In this document: positions 51,921-62,395 of the stretch, one piece after another
How positions within the stretch are numbered: position 1 is the first letter of the stretch
Layout of the letters: each line of letters opens with the position of its first letter
NCBI GenBank assembly: GCA_964482035.1
Contig: CAYZVC010000001.1
Coordinates: forward strand, 558,001 to 622,000
DNA: 64,000 bases
From: JANJWP01 sp964482035
GTDB taxonomy: Bacteria; Patescibacteriota; Gracilibacteria; BD1-5; UBA2023
Direction of reading: 5' to 3'
The notes under the pieces: model-generated
Database searches by the model: none
The model's input: only the letters and a program-made list of their open reading frames with translations
What the model was told of the DNA's origin: nothing
Made by a program: the position numbers and the translations under genes

Positions 51921-54185
51921 TTACTGTACCGTGACCGATTTCTCGGAAACGAGACCCTTGTTATCGGTGGCTACGACCCTTACGATGACGGCCTTGCCGC
52001 GGCTGAGCGCCAACGTGGCCGTAAACCGGGTAGCGTTGGGGGCTACCGTATACACGACCCTTCCGTTCAAGTACAATACCACTTTCGCGACCGTTCCGTC
52101 CGAATCCGACGCGCCGAAGGCGACGTACGCGAGTTTGGACGAGGGATAGGATACCGTCGCCGTGACGACGGGCGCCTTGTTCGCTGCGGGAGCTTCGTAC
52201 GTGAGTTGGAAGGATTTCGTCGTGCCGCTTCAGGAATTGTCGAAGGCGGCGACGGAGACGGTCGAATTCTGAGTGATGGCGATTTGTACGGACGAAGTCG
52301 TTCACGAAGAAACGAGGACGCCGTTGTTCTTGAATTCGTAGCGGGCTACGGTTCCGTCCGTATCGGAAGCAATCGCCGTAACGAGATAGGTATTGGCCGC
52401 GAGACGGGAATACCCTACGCTGAGGGTAGGCGGAAGGTTCGCAGGAGGAGTCGTCGTACCGGTGCCCGAAGAAGAACCCGTTCCCGTAGTGGAGCCGGTA
52501 CCGGCGGAGGATCCCGATCCCGAGTTCGATCCCGTTCCGGTAGAACCGGTACCCGAGGACGAACCCGAGCCGGAAGTTCCCGAGCCGGAATACGCGTCGT
52601 TCTTCACTCAGAGGCTGGTCATGACCTTCGTCATGCTGACGAAACGTCCGATGTTCACGGAGGAAACGACCGGCACGGTATTGGCGGAATCCCTGAGGAG
52701 CACTTTGACTTGGTCGGGAGTCGAATTCGGCGACTGGGCGAATACCGCCGCCGCGAGTCCGGTCACGAACGGGGTCGCCATGCTGGTTCCGGCCATCGAG
52801 ACGTACTTGTTTCCCGGATAGCTCGAATAGATGTTCATGCCCGGCGCGGCGACGTCGACCTTTGAGCCGTAGTTCGAAAAGCTCGCTTTGGCGAGGTTGG
52901 CATCCACGGCGGAAACAGTAAGCGAGTCGGCACATCCGGCCGGAACCTTCGTAGAAACGTCGGCGTTTTCGTTTCCTGCGGCGACGACCGCGAGCACACC
53001 CTTGGATTTGGCGTACGAAATGGTTTGGCAGATGGAATCGGTACTCGGAGTTCCGTTGCCGCCGATGCTCATGTTCACGACGCGAATGCCGTTGTTGGCA
53101 GCGTAGTTGAGGGCGTCGATGACGGCGTACGAGGATCCATACCCCTGTGCCGAAAGGACTTTGAGCGGAACGAGCGAAACGTTCGAATCCACGCCGAAGA
53201 TTCCGGAACCGTTGACTCTGCCTCAGATGACGCCCGCGACGTGCGTTCCGTGGCCGTGGTCGTCGTCGGCGCTCGGTTTGCCCGCGTAGAAATTATATCC
53301 GCTGACGTCGTCGACGTAGCCGTTCTTGTCGTCGTCGACGCCGTTTCCAGCGATTTCCCCGGCATTCACCGCGATGTTCGCCTTGAGGTCGGAATGCGCG
53401 AGCGAAATGCCCGTGTCGATGACGCCGACCTTCACTTTCTGTTTCAGCGAGAGCCCGTACTGGTAATCCTGTGCGCCGATTTTGGCGATTCCCCACATCG
53501 AAGAAAGGTATTCGCCCGCGAGGTACGAACCCGTGGAGAACGTACCCTCCACTACGAACGGTTTCACGATTTCGACGCCGTCGAAGAGGCTCGTCGGCAC
53601 TTCCCCTCCATCGAGTTTCGAACCGAGGAATTTCGCGTACCTGCCCGAGGACGGGAAGACGATTTCGTATTGGTCTTTTCCGGAGGCGGAAGAAAGGAAC
53701 GTCGCCTTCGCTTGGCCGAAAACGGCAAGGGCGTCGGTGAGTTCGGCTTTCGTAAGGGAAGTCCGCACGATGACGCGGTAATCGGAATCGACCCCCTTCC
53801 GCATGGAAGAGACCAACCCTTTCAATACCGCCTTCCTGTCGGAATCCGAAGTGATTTTTTGAGGAAGCTCGGCGGAAAGTGTCGTCTTCGCCACGCCGTC
53901 GAGACGGTTTTTCAAAAGTTCGTCCCGAAGGGAATCGGATATCTTCCGGTCTTTGAATCCCGACGATTCGCGGAGGAAGCCGTTCAGCTTCGCGGAATCC
54001 CCTTTCGATCGAACGGACGATTCGTATTCCGAGAGCATACGGTCGAGCGGCTTATTGCCGGTGGAATACGACACGGATACGCCCATGTTCGCCGTAGGGA
54101 CGGGAACTGCGGCGAAAGAAGTGAGCGGCGAAGTTACGGCAACCAATCCGGCGACGAGGCCGGCAAGAGGACGGAACGCTGACAT
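51921..54185 (-). CDS. Secreted subtilisin-like serine protease with Ig-like C-terminus
   Basis: A 754-residue protein. The signal peptide is at residues 1-26 (LAGLVAGLVAVTSPLTSFAA), followed by a propeptide-like region of about 200 residues. The catalytic triad is Asp257 (VIDTGIS), His312 (HGHGTHVAG) and Ser468 (AGTSMATP), with Asn405 (AAGNEN) in the oxyanion hole. Gly321, just after HVAGVI, is a UGA codon. Behind the protease lies a long Gly/Ser/Thr linker and two Ig-like beta domains (SVGYSRLAANTYLVTA, then ATDNKGLVSEKSVTVQ). It is likely exported and may attack host or prey proteins or trim surface fibres. Start at ATG 54183-54185 was chosen because it exposes the signal peptide. Confidence 0.93.
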
Positions 54186-54212
54186 GGCACGCAAGGGTGA
54201 ATGACGGAAAAA

Positions 54213-54241
54213 AACCGATTCGGTTGAACCATTGACAATGG
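54213..54241. repeat. Two palindromes upstream of the protease gene
   Basis: AACCGATTCGGTT (54213-54225) and CCATTGACAATGG (54229-54241) lie 28-56 bases before the protease ATG. On the minus strand the first is followed by a T-run, so it may also attenuate transcription. Confidence 0.45.
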
Positions 54242-54266
54242 TATCCGTTATGCCGAAAAGGCAAAA

Positions 54267-54293
54267 GAAAAGAGCGCTCGACGCGCTCTTTTC
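54267..54293 (-). terminator. Terminator of the penicillin-binding protein gene
   Basis: An 11-base perfect stem with a TCGAC-type loop followed on the minus strand by TTTTCTTTT, a few bases past the gene end at 54300. Confidence 0.85.
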
Positions 54294-54299
54294 CATCCG

Positions 54300-57200
54300 T
54301 TACTTCGCGAGGACTTCGAAGTTCACGTCGTGTTTGGCTTTTCCGCGACGAGCGTCCGTAGACTCGATAGTGAGCACGTGGGGGCCGACGGGAAGGTTCT
54401 TCTCTTCGTTGATGGCGACGGCAAAGGAATTGCCATTGCCGAGAATCTTCCAAAGTTTTCCGTCGAGAACGAGATTATTCGCTACGATTTCGTTGGCGTC
54501 GGTAACCTCGAACCTGAGATTGAAGAACTGGTCGGCGTAAATCTTCACGGAACTGTCGGAAGGATTGGTGACGGAAATGACCGGATCCTGGTTGTCGCCC
54601 TTACTGAACATCACGGTCGTCGAGGTTTTGCCCGAATAGCCGTATTTGTCGACCGCTACGACGTCGAGCGTGTGTTCGCCGACGAACGAGTCGTCGAAGT
54701 CGAACGCGCCGTTCTTATAGGTGCCGGAGACCTTATCCCCTTCGATGGCGATTTCTTTGAAGAGTTCTCCGTCGCGGAGGAACTTGAGCTTGACGATGGG
54801 ATTGTCGGCTTCGTATCCGACCTCGATCGAATTCGCGCCCACCGGACGTACGCCGACTTCGGCGAGATTAGTGGAAACCGAGATGCGCGAAGCGGATTCG
54901 CCCGGGCGTTCGCAGACCTGGTCTTGGTAGTCGGTAATGATCGTTCCCTTGGCTTCGGCGAAGTACGCGGAACCGGCTTCGGATTTTACCCAGGACTTAA
55001 TGGAGCCGAGCCATTCGGTATCGTACGAGTCGACGATGGGGTTCACGTTTATGAGATACCCCTTCTTCACCGCGTCGGCGGGAGTGTTTTCGGTCACCTT
55101 TCCGTTACAGAGGGAGTCGACTTCCATTTCCTTCATCGAATTCTCGTAGGCGGTCGGCTTGACCGCGAAGATCGAGGTCACGCGGTAGCCTTCCGGCGTG
55201 TTTTCGCTCGCGAGCTTGCCGGAGATGGTCGAGATGGTCGCGGAATAGACGCTGTCGGGCTTCTTGAACTGTTCCTTCGGGAGGTTGCGGTGCGCGAACT
55301 CCATGTAGTCGTGCCAGATGGGTGCGGCACAGTTGAGACCGTCACAGGTTCCCTTGGTTTCGGTTCCGTCGACGTTGCCCGCCCAAACCACCGTAGTGAT
55401 CTGCGGCGTGTATCCGGCCGTCCAGAGGTCGCGCGGAAGAATCTTCTTCTCCTTTCCTACGCTGACGTCCTTGTTCGAAGTACCGGTCTTCGCGGCGACG
55501 GGACGGTCTTTGAGGGTGAGGACGTTGTTCCAGAAATCGCTCGGGCGGCTCTTCGCGTCGGAGATGATGGAAGAGAGAACGTAGGAAGCGGCATCGGAAA
55601 AGACGTATTTGCCGTTGGATTCGACATAGCGGTCGATGACGTTGCCTTTGCGGTCTTCGATGCGGAGGATGGGAACGATTTCCTTTTTCCATCCGGCATT
55701 TGCGAAGACGCTGTAGGCCGAAAGCATTTCAAGCGGCTTCACTTCCCCGGTACCGATGGCGAGCGGAGCGCCGTAGTTGGCACCTTCCTGAAGGGAAAGG
55801 ATGCCGAGGCTCCGGGCGAATTTCACGACGTCGGACTCGCCTCCCGCCACCCAGAACATTTTGATAGCCGGAATGTTGCGCGAATAGTCGAGCGCGGTCT
55901 TCACCTTCATCTTCCCCATAAACTTCTGGTCGTAGTTGTCCGGCTGCCACTTTCCGAACTTCGTATCCACGTCATAGATCGGGGTATCGGGAGAAATCGC
56001 CTCCTTCGAGATGGCGAGAGCGTAAACGATGGGCTTGAAACTCGAACCCGGCTGACGGCGGGCGGTGACCATGTTCACGTTGCCGCCGTTGGCTTCGTCG
56101 AAGTAGTCCGGTCCGCCGACCATCGAAAGGATCTGTCCGGTCTTGTTGTCGAGCGAAACGAGTGCTGCGGAGTTCGCGCCGTATTTGTCCTTATTGACGG
56201 CGACCTGCTTCTTCACGAGCGCTTCGGCCTTGTCCTGGAGGACGGGGTCGATGGTCGTGTAGATCTTGAGCCCGCCCTGCGATTCGAAATCTTTTCCGAA
56301 CTTCTGTTCGAGGTAGTCCTTTACGTAGAAGACGAAGTGCGGGTACTTGATGTTCTCGCTGTATTTGCGGAACTGGAAATCCAAACCGCCGATGATGACG
56401 TTCTTGTACTCTTCCGGCGTAATCTTCCCGTCTTCGAGCAAACGTCCGGCGACGAAGTCCTTGCGTCCGGTCGAATATTCGAGATAGAGTTTCTGTCCGG
56501 CGATCGGACCGGACGAAACCTTTCCGGTACCGGTAGCCGGTTTGACGGCGCCGGTGGAAGTTTTCCCTGCGGTCGCGGAAGGCTTGCTGACGGAAGTCTT
56601 TCCCGTGGAAGTGAGCGGCTTCTCGGGTTCGGGCAACGCGACGGATCCGGTTCCGGAAGAAATCCGGATATCGTTGAGGAGGCCGAGAAAATCCTTGTAT
56701 TGGACGTCGGCACAACCGTCGGAACCGACGTTGTAGTCCTTCTTGAGGGAATCTTGCGAAAGTCCGCAGACTTCGGCGTCTTCGGTATTCTTACGCTTGA
56801 TTTCGAGGGACGCGACGGTCTTCTTGAACGTTTCCACGAGCCTGGAATATTCCTTCATCTTTTCCGGCGTATCGACGAAGATCTTGTCGGCCTCGTCGCC
56901 TTCGGCATAGACGTAGAGGTAGCCCATGAGCCGGTCGCGATGGGAAAACGGCGAGTAGTACGTCGGACCTTTGGGGAGGGATGCGAGGATGGTCGAACCG
57001 AGGACACCCACGTCCTTGGCGCTCTTTCCGAAATACGTCTTCGCCGCTTCTTCGACGCCGTACGCGTTGTTGCCGAACGAAATCTTGTTGAGATAGAGTT
57101 CGAGGATCTTTTCCTTCGAATACTTCGAATTGAGGCGGTACGAAAGGTAGATTTCTTTCACCTTGCGCTCTACCGAACGTTCGTTGGAGAGGAAGGTGTT

Positions 57201-57689
57201 CTTGATGAGCTGCTGCGAGATGGTGGAAGTCCCCTGGATCTTGTCGGTTTTTCCGAACGCGAAATTCACCCCGGAACGGACGAGCCCGCGGAGGTCTATG
57301 CCCTGGTTTTCGAAGAAGGTCTTGTCTTCCGCCGCGATGATGGCGTTCTTCATCGAATCCGAAATTCCGGCATACGCCACGTAGGTGCGCTTCTCTTCGT
57401 CGTAGAGCTTGTAGAGTTCGCCGCCGTTGCGGTCGTAAATGACCGTGCTCTCGGGCAATACGTCCTGTTCGATGGTCTCGATGGACGGGAGCGAATGCAG
57501 GAAGATGAAATAGACCGCCGCGAGCGCGAGGAAGGCGAAACTGAGGAGCGTCATGCCCACGTAGATCGCCAAGTACCGGAAGGACTTGTTCTTCGGCAAA
57601 AGGTTCGGAAGGCGCGAACGGAGGGATTTCCGTACCGGGCGGACGGAAAACGAACGGGCCTGCCCAATTGGGCGTTTGTTCGGTAGCAT
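54300..57689 (-). CDS. Class A penicillin-binding protein (transglycosylase-transpeptidase)
   Basis: An 1,129-residue protein with no UGA codons. A basic cytosolic tail and one membrane helix (about residues 40-65) are followed by a GT51 domain with AAEDKTFFENQG (catalytic Glu), GTSTISQQLIKN and RKVKEIYLS. The transpeptidase domain has QPGSSFKP (SxxK), SRN-like and KTGTSN (KTG) motifs. A Ser/Thr/Pro-rich insertion lies between the two domains (KPSATAGKTSTG). The C-terminal ~300 residues hold Ig-like or beta domains. The enzyme polymerises and cross-links peptidoglycan at the outer face of the membrane. It lies 12 bases downstream of the LCP-family gene, so both are likely one operon for wall assembly. 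Confidence 0.95.
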   Translation of the reverse strand: MLPNKRPIGQARSFSVRPVRKSLRSRLPNLLPKNKSFRYLAIYVGMTLLSFAFLALAAVYFIFLHSLPSIETIEQDVLPESTVIYDRNGGELYKLYDEEKRTYVAYAGISDSMKNAIIAAEDKTFFENQGIDLRGLVRSGVNFAFGKTDKIQGTSTISQQLIKNTFLSNERSVERKVKEIYLSYRLNSKYSKEKILELYLNKISFGNNAYGVEEAAKTYFGKSAKDVGVLGSTILASLPKGPTYYSPFSHRDRLMGYLYVYAEGDEADKIFVDTPEKMKEYSRLVETFKKTVASLEIKRKNTEDAEVCGLSQDSLKKDYNVGSDGCADVQYKDFLGLLNDIRISSGTGSVALPEPEKPLTSTGKTSVSKPSATAGKTSTGAVKPATGTGKVSSGPIAGQKLYLEYSTGRKDFVAGRLLEDGKITPEEYKNVIIGGLDFQFRKYSENIKYPHFVFYVKDYLEQKFGKDFESQGGLKIYTTIDPVLQDKAEALVKKQVAVNKDKYGANSAALVSLDNKTGQILSMVGGPDYFDEANGGNVNMVTARRQPGSSFKPIVYALAISKEAISPDTPIYDVDTKFGKWQPDNYDQKFMGKMKVKTALDYSRNIPAIKMFWVAGGESDVVKFARSLGILSLQEGANYGAPLAIGTGEVKPLEMLSAYSVFANAGWKKEIVPILRIEDRKGNVIDRYVESNGKYVFSDAASYVLSSIISDAKSRPSDFWNNVLTLKDRPVAAKTGTSNKDVSVGKEKKILPRDLWTAGYTPQITTVVWAGNVDGTETKGTCDGLNCAAPIWHDYMEFAHRNLPKEQFKKPDSVYSATISTISGKLASENTPEGYRVTSIFAVKPTAYENSMKEMEVDSLCNGKVTENTPADAVKKGYLINVNPIVDSYDTEWLGSIKSWVKSEAGSAYFAEAKGTIITDYQDQVCERPGESASRISVSTNLAEVGVRPVGANSIEVGYEADNPIVKLKFLRDGELFKEIAIEGDKVSGTYKNGAFDFDDSFVGEHTLDVVAVDKYGYSGKTSTTVMFSKGDNQDPVISVTNPSDSSVKIYADQFFNLRFEVTDANEIVANNLVLDGKLWKILGNGNSFAVAINEEKNLPVGPHVLTIESTDARRGKAKHDVNFEVLAK

Positions 57690-57701
57690 CTCGGAAAAGG
57701 A

Positions 57702-59162
57702 TTAGCGGAAGAAGAGGGACTGGTCGGGTCCGAGTACGATTTCGATCTTTGCACCGGGGGTTTTTGCGTATTTGTTCGCCGCGACGGGCTCGGCGTCGGA
57801 GAAGACGAAGAGGGCGAGGGCCCTGAGGGTCGCGGACTCCGGATCGACGCCGGTCTTCGATTGGGCGTCCCACGGATAGAGGACGGTCGTCTTCGGGTAC
57901 GGATCTTTGGTCGATCAGATCGAATCCTTGTCCGGAACGTTGAAGCCGAACTTCTTGAGGAAGAGCGCCACCTTGTTGGCGATGCCGGACTGTTTGGTAG
58001 AATTCACGACGTTGATTTCCGTGGAATCGAGGAACATTTCCGGATAGTTGAACACGAGGTTCGCGAATCGCTGGATGTCGTGGTATTCGGAGAGGTCGGA
58101 AGGCCCCGCGCCGTCGGGCAGGAGGACGCTCGCGCCTCCGAAGAGGTCGCGTGCCGGGGTATAGAGGAAACCGCCGCGGTCACAGAGCGCGAACGACTGG
58201 AAGCACGAATCGTTCAGATTGAACGAGAGGATGTTCTTCGTGGGGAGTTCTTTCGCGAAGAGCGCCATACCGGCCATTTCTTTGAATGAAAGATCGGTCT
58301 GGACGTTACTCGAAACGGCAGAATAGAGCGCCTGGAGCTTCGCCGGATTCCCAAGCGTACCGAGGGAAAGGAGTTTTTCCTTGATGGCGCGGACGAGAAG
58401 CTGCTGGCGGATGGATCGGTCGAAGTCGGAGGTCGAGTGGCGGGAGCGGGCGTACTTCAGCGCGGTGGCGCCATCGAACGTCTGTTTCCCCTTCTTTACG
58501 CGGAACGTGACGTATCCCCAGTTGGAATCCGGATATTCCGGGTCCACGAGGTCTTCGGGGACGTCGACGTCGAGACCGCCGAGAACGTCAACGAAACGGA
58601 TGAACGCCTGGAAGTCGACGTTGATCGTGCGGTCGACGCGTTCGCCCGTAATTTCGGTAACCTTTTCCCCGAGGGTCTTCATGGCGGTCTCATGGTCCTT
58701 GTTGGAATGGGAATACGCGCGGCGGTAGGTCTCGTTGATCTTTCCACGGCCGCCGGTGGGATATTCGACGTAAAGGTCGCGCGGAACGGAAAGCATCGAA
58801 ACGGTTTTCGTCTTGGCGTTGAGGCTCGCGAGAATAACGGTGTCGGTAAGGTCGCCGCCTTCGTGCGCGGCGCCGCCCATGCCGGTGATGAGGACGTTGA
58901 ACTTCCCCGTCGGCAAATCGGAACTACCCGAAGAAGTGAAAACGGAGGGGAGGAACGAAAGCGAAGGGAGCGGGATGGAAAACTTCACGTTCGTGATCTG
59001 CGCGAAAGCCGCGCTACCTATGCCGAGAACGGCGAGAACGGCGATACCGCCGAGGAAATACGCCGAAAGCGTATTCCGAACACGGACGGTTTCGTACGCT
59101 TCGCGAACGGAAAGGAAGCGCCCTGCCTGGGCGCTTGGGAATTTGGATTTCTTGAAAGCCAC
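57702..59162 (-). CDS. LytR-CpsA-Psr family cell-wall protein
   Basis: A 486-residue protein. The GTG at 59160-59162 (VAFKKSK) was chosen because a membrane helix (YFLGGIAVLAVLGIGSAAFA) follows soon after. LCP motifs: LITGMGGAAHEGGDLTDTVILAS, VPRDLYVEYP, GKINETYRRAY, and ALKYARSRHSTSDFDRSIRQQ with the arginines that bind polyprenyl phosphate. A UGA glycine (57915-57917) links the LCP domain to a LytR_C-like tail (TTVLYPWDAQ) ending SLFFR. LCP enzymes transfer glycopolymers to the cell wall. It is cotranscribed with the penicillin-binding protein. Confidence 0.92.
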
Positions 59163-59243
59163 GGTGTTTGTTGGGGAAAACGGGAACTGAACGGGAACCG
59201 GTAGGACTTGCCGGTACGCCTTATATATGGCGGTATGGGAAGG

Positions 59244-59271
59244 ATTATAAAAGCGGGGGGCGAAATCGCAA
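59244..59271 (-). promoter_or_regulatory. Promoter of the LCP / penicillin-binding protein operon
   Basis: On the minus strand TTGCGA (59266-59271), 16 bases, TATAAT (59244-59249), with an ~80-base leader to the GTG. The remaining part of 59163-59403 holds no gene. Confidence 0.55.
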
Positions 59272-59403
59272 GGTTCGACTGGGAGTTTTTTACATTTCGA
59301 ACATGGAAGTTCAATAAAATGTGCAAAACTTCCGGCGTCCGAATAAATACGTTTTCGCAATTGTCAATCGAATCCGAAAGGGGCGTTTCTCCTTTTAGTT
59401 GAC

Positions 59404-60450
59404 ATGAAAACGAAAAAGCGTAATTTCGCCGGTGACAAAAACGAAAACCAAGTTCTTTACGCGTTTCTGACAGTGACGACAGAAAATGGTGCATCCGAGT
59501 TCGAACATGTACCCGTACTCTTCGAAGAGGCGGTTTCTTCCCTAGGGTTAGAGAAGAGCCGGCCGTTGACGGTAATAGACGCCACGCTCGGTCTCGGGGG
59601 ACATTCCTCCGAAATCGTAAAACGCCTTCCGAAATGAAGTACTTACGTAGGTTTCGACCGCGACCGTACCAATCTCGAACAGGCGAGCGAGCGCGTCCTG
59701 CGTGAAAACGCGGACTCCGTTAAAACGAAGGGGCTACGGCTCGAATTCGTGGAAGCCGATTTCCGAAAGCTGAAAGAAAAACTCTCCGATCTGGGAATTT
59801 CCCGTATCGATTCGATCCTTTACGACCTCGGGGTGTCGAGCGCCCACTACGACGACAGCGAAAGGGGCTTCTCCTTCCGCTTCGACGGTCCGCTCGACAT
59901 GCGTTTCGACCGGACGGGCGACTCCCCTACCGCAGCGGACTTCCTCCGCACGGAAAGCGAAGCCGAAATCCTCCGCGTCCTGCGCGACTACGGCGAAGAG
60001 CCTAAGGCGTTCTTCATTGCGAAAGCGGTGGTAGCGAACCGGAAGGCCCACCCGCTCAAGACGACCGGCGATTTCCTCAGACTCATCGAGGAAGCCAGCT
60101 TCGATCCCAAGTCGAAGACCCGAACGTTCCAAGCGGTGCGCATCGCCGTCAACGACGAATTCGGATCCATCGAAGATTCGCTCCGCCAAGCGGTCGAACT
60201 CCTCAATCCCGAAGGCCGGCTGTCGGTCATCACGTTCCATTCCCTCGAAGACCGCCTCGTCAAAACGGCGCTCAAAGAGTTCGAACGCGACGTGCCCGAC
60301 GAACTCACCGGCATGCCACTCGTCAAAGCCGCCCTCAAAAAGGTCCACAAGAAACCGATCGAACCGACTCCGGAAGAAGTGAAGAACAATCCCCGTTCCC
60401 GCAGCGCGAAGCTCCGGGTTTGCGAAAAGTTAGGCAAGACCTCCGATTAA
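59404..60450 (+). CDS. rsmH: 16S rRNA (cytosine1402-N4)-methyltransferase
   Basis: A 348-residue protein. RsmH (MraW) methylates C1402 of 16S rRNA with SAM. Motifs: HVPVLFEEAV, VIDATLGLGGHS, LYDLGVSS, GFSFRFDGPLDMR, FQAVRIAVNDE and ITFHSLEDRLVK, all standard. A UGA at 59635-59637 encodes the glycine after LPK, just before TYVGFDRD, where relatives have a short loop; the protein is complete only with recoding. The N-terminus is ~30 residues longer than usual; the start could lie further in. The ftsL-like gene and recR follow, as often found in mra-type clusters. Confidence 0.95.
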
Positions 60451-60466
60451 CCCCGTCCCGTAAGGT

Positions 60467-60832
60467 ATGAACGCGAACGTCCTCGTCATGAAAAAAGGCA
60501 ACTTCCCCTTCTTCTCGTCCCGTAAGACGAGCAGGGAAAATTTCCGCCTTTCCTTCACGGAGACCTACGTTCTCGCTCTCGGACTCATCGGAGTGCTCGG
60601 CATTTACTACGTGTTCATGCTCAACGTCAACGCGACGAAGGGCTACAACGTCCGCAATCTCGAAATCACCCGCAAGAACCTCGTTTTCGAACAGAACCTC
60701 CTCAACATCAAGATCGCCGAAGCCGAATCGCTCTCGTCCATCTCCGAAAACCCTTCCATCGGCAAGATGGAAGTCATCGACACTCCGAAATACCTCGTAA
60801 TGAAGGATTCCTTCCTTACGCTCAAAAAGTAA
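60467..60832 (+). CDS. FtsL-like septum protein
   Basis: A 121-residue protein with a basic cytosolic start, a single membrane helix (VLALGLIGVLGIYYVFML), then a short coiled coil (NLEITRKNLVFEQNLLN) and an SSISENPSIGKM line. This size, topology and its position immediately after rsmH match FtsL, which joins FtsB and FtsQ at the division site. Sequence identity between FtsL proteins is low, so the call rests mainly on context and shape. Confidence 0.7.
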   Translation: MNANVLVMKKGNFPFFSSRKTSRENFRLSFTETYVLALGLIGVLGIYYVFMLNVNATKGYNVRNLEITRKNLVFEQNLLNIKIAEAESLSSISENPSIGKMEVIDTPKYLVMKDSFLTLKK

Positions 60833-60857
60833 TTCGGGAACCCACCAGATACCAACG

Positions 60858-61448
60858 ATGCCCGAATCGCTCAGAAAGCTCGTCGAGCTCATCTCGTACC
60901 TACCCGGAATCGGGGAAAAGACCGCGACCAAACTCGCGTTCTTTTTATTGAAGGCCAACCCGTCGTACATCCGCGATCTTGCCGACCGCATCAGTCGCGT
61001 ACAGTCCGACATCCGCGAGTGTCCGGTCTGTTTTTCGCTCACCGACCGTACCGACCGGCCCTGCGTCATCTGCGAAGACCACATGAGGGACCAGCACGTC
61101 CTCTGCGTAGTCGAAGACTATCTCGACCTCGTTTCCATCGAACGCCTCGGCATCTACAAAGGTCGCTACCACGTTTTGGGCGGTTCGGTCTCCCCCATGC
61201 ACGGCCGCATGCCTTCCGACCTCCATATGAAAGAGCTCTTCGACCGTTTGAAGACCGGCGAATTCTCCGAACTCATCCTCGCGACCAATCCGAACATCGA
61301 AGGCGAGGCGACGTCGATGTACATTAAAGAAAACGTAAAGACTCCGAACGTTCAGGTAACGCGCCTTTCGCGTGGACTCCCGAATGCCGGATTCATCGAA
61401 TACGCCGACGACCTCACGCTCATCAACGCGTTCCGCGGACGCGGGTAG
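60858..61448 (+). CDS. recR: Recombination mediator RecR
   Basis: A 196-residue protein of typical length. It has the helix-hairpin-helix start (LPGIGEKTATKLAF), the zinc finger CPVCFSLTDRTDRPCVIC, the Toprim segment (LCVVEDYLDLVSIE, HVLGGSVSPMHG), and the C-terminal ATNPNIEGEATSMY and LSRGLPNAG. RecR clamps on DNA with RecO and helps load RecA at gaps. No UGA codons. Two DNA-repair genes (recR and ung) are close together here. Confidence 0.96.
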   Translation: MPESLRKLVELISYLPGIGEKTATKLAFFLLKANPSYIRDLADRISRVQSDIRECPVCFSLTDRTDRPCVICEDHMRDQHVLCVVEDYLDLVSIERLGIYKGRYHVLGGSVSPMHGRMPSDLHMKELFDRLKTGEFSELILATNPNIEGEATSMYIKENVKTPNVQVTRLSRGLPNAGFIEYADDLTLINAFRGRG

Positions 61449-61529
61449 GGTTGAGGCGCATGTCGGTTCGGAGCTTCGTCGCTCGACTAGTCCTCAAAAA
61501 ACGGGAAATACCGAAGCCGCAGCTTCATC

Positions 61530-61596
61530 GCCGTGGAAATCGCGAATCCTAGCTCCTAAGGTCCTAAAGTCGCTGCGGATTCGCGATTTCCACGGC
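61530..61596. repeat. 20-base perfect inverted repeat with 27-base loop
   Basis: 61530-61549 is the exact reverse complement of 61577-61596 (core CCGTGGAAATCGCGAATCC). It lies between recR and ung, without a T-run. The region 61449-61660 contains no gene. Confidence 0.85.
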
Positions 61597-61660
61597 TCCG
61601 ACGAGCGAGTTCTCAAGTAAACCAGTGATTTCGAATCCCAATCCGTAACCACCCCCCCCC

Positions 61661-62320
61661 GTGACCGTACGCATCGACCCCTCTTGGCACGTCGCGCTCA
61701 AACCCCAGTTCGAAGCGCCGTATTTCGAAGAACTCTCCGCGTTCGTCAAAGGCGAATACGCGGCGAACGACTGTTTTCCCGCGGCGAAGAACATCTTCCG
61801 CGCGTTCGACCTCACGCCGTTCGACAAAGCCAAGGTCGTCATCCTCGGACAAGACCCCTACCACACTCCCGGCGCCGCGATGGGGCTCTCGTTCTCCGTA
61901 CCGGACGGTTCGAAAGCGCAGCCGAGCCTCCAGAACATCTTCAAGGAATTGAAATCCGATCTCGGGATCGAACGGACGAAAACCGACCTTACCGATTGGG
62001 CCGAACAGGGCGTACTGCTCTTGAACAGCGTGCTCACCGTCCAATCGGGACTCCCCGCTTCGCACCGGAACAAGGGTTGGGAAACTTTCACCGATGCCGC
62101 CATTAAGACGCTTTCCGACGGACGGGAACATCTCGTTTTCATCCTTTGGGGAAACTTCGCCATCGGCAAACTTCCGCTCATCGACGCTCGCAAACACGTC
62201 GTCATCAAATCCCCCCACCCGAGCCCGTTCTCGGCGCATTCGGGATTCTTCGGATCCAAACCGTTTTCCAAAGCGAACGCGGCGCTCGCGGCTTGGTCCG
62301 ATTCGGAAATTCGCTGGTAG
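61661..62320 (+). CDS. ung: Uracil-DNA glycosylase, family 1
   Basis: A 219-residue protein starting at GTG 61661, directly after a run of C. Motifs: VILGQDPYHTPG (catalytic Asp65 in GQDPYH), GLSFSVP, LLLNSVLTV, and KSPHPSPFSAH near the C-terminus. The enzyme removes uracil from DNA. The family normally begins about 10-20 residues before this alignment, so GTG is plausible. No UGA codons. Confidence 0.95.
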   Translation: MTVRIDPSWHVALKPQFEAPYFEELSAFVKGEYAANDCFPAAKNIFRAFDLTPFDKAKVVILGQDPYHTPGAAMGLSFSVPDGSKAQPSLQNIFKELKSDLGIERTKTDLTDWAEQGVLLLNSVLTVQSGLPASHRNKGWETFTDAAIKTLSDGREHLVFILWGNFAIGKLPLIDARKHVVIKSPHPSPFSAHSGFFGSKPFSKANAALAAWSDSEIRW

Positions 62321-62395
62321 ATTTCGTTGAATGGACGTTGAATCGGAACGAATACGTGGTATTTTTAGGGCATACCATTTTTCAAAATACCGAGC

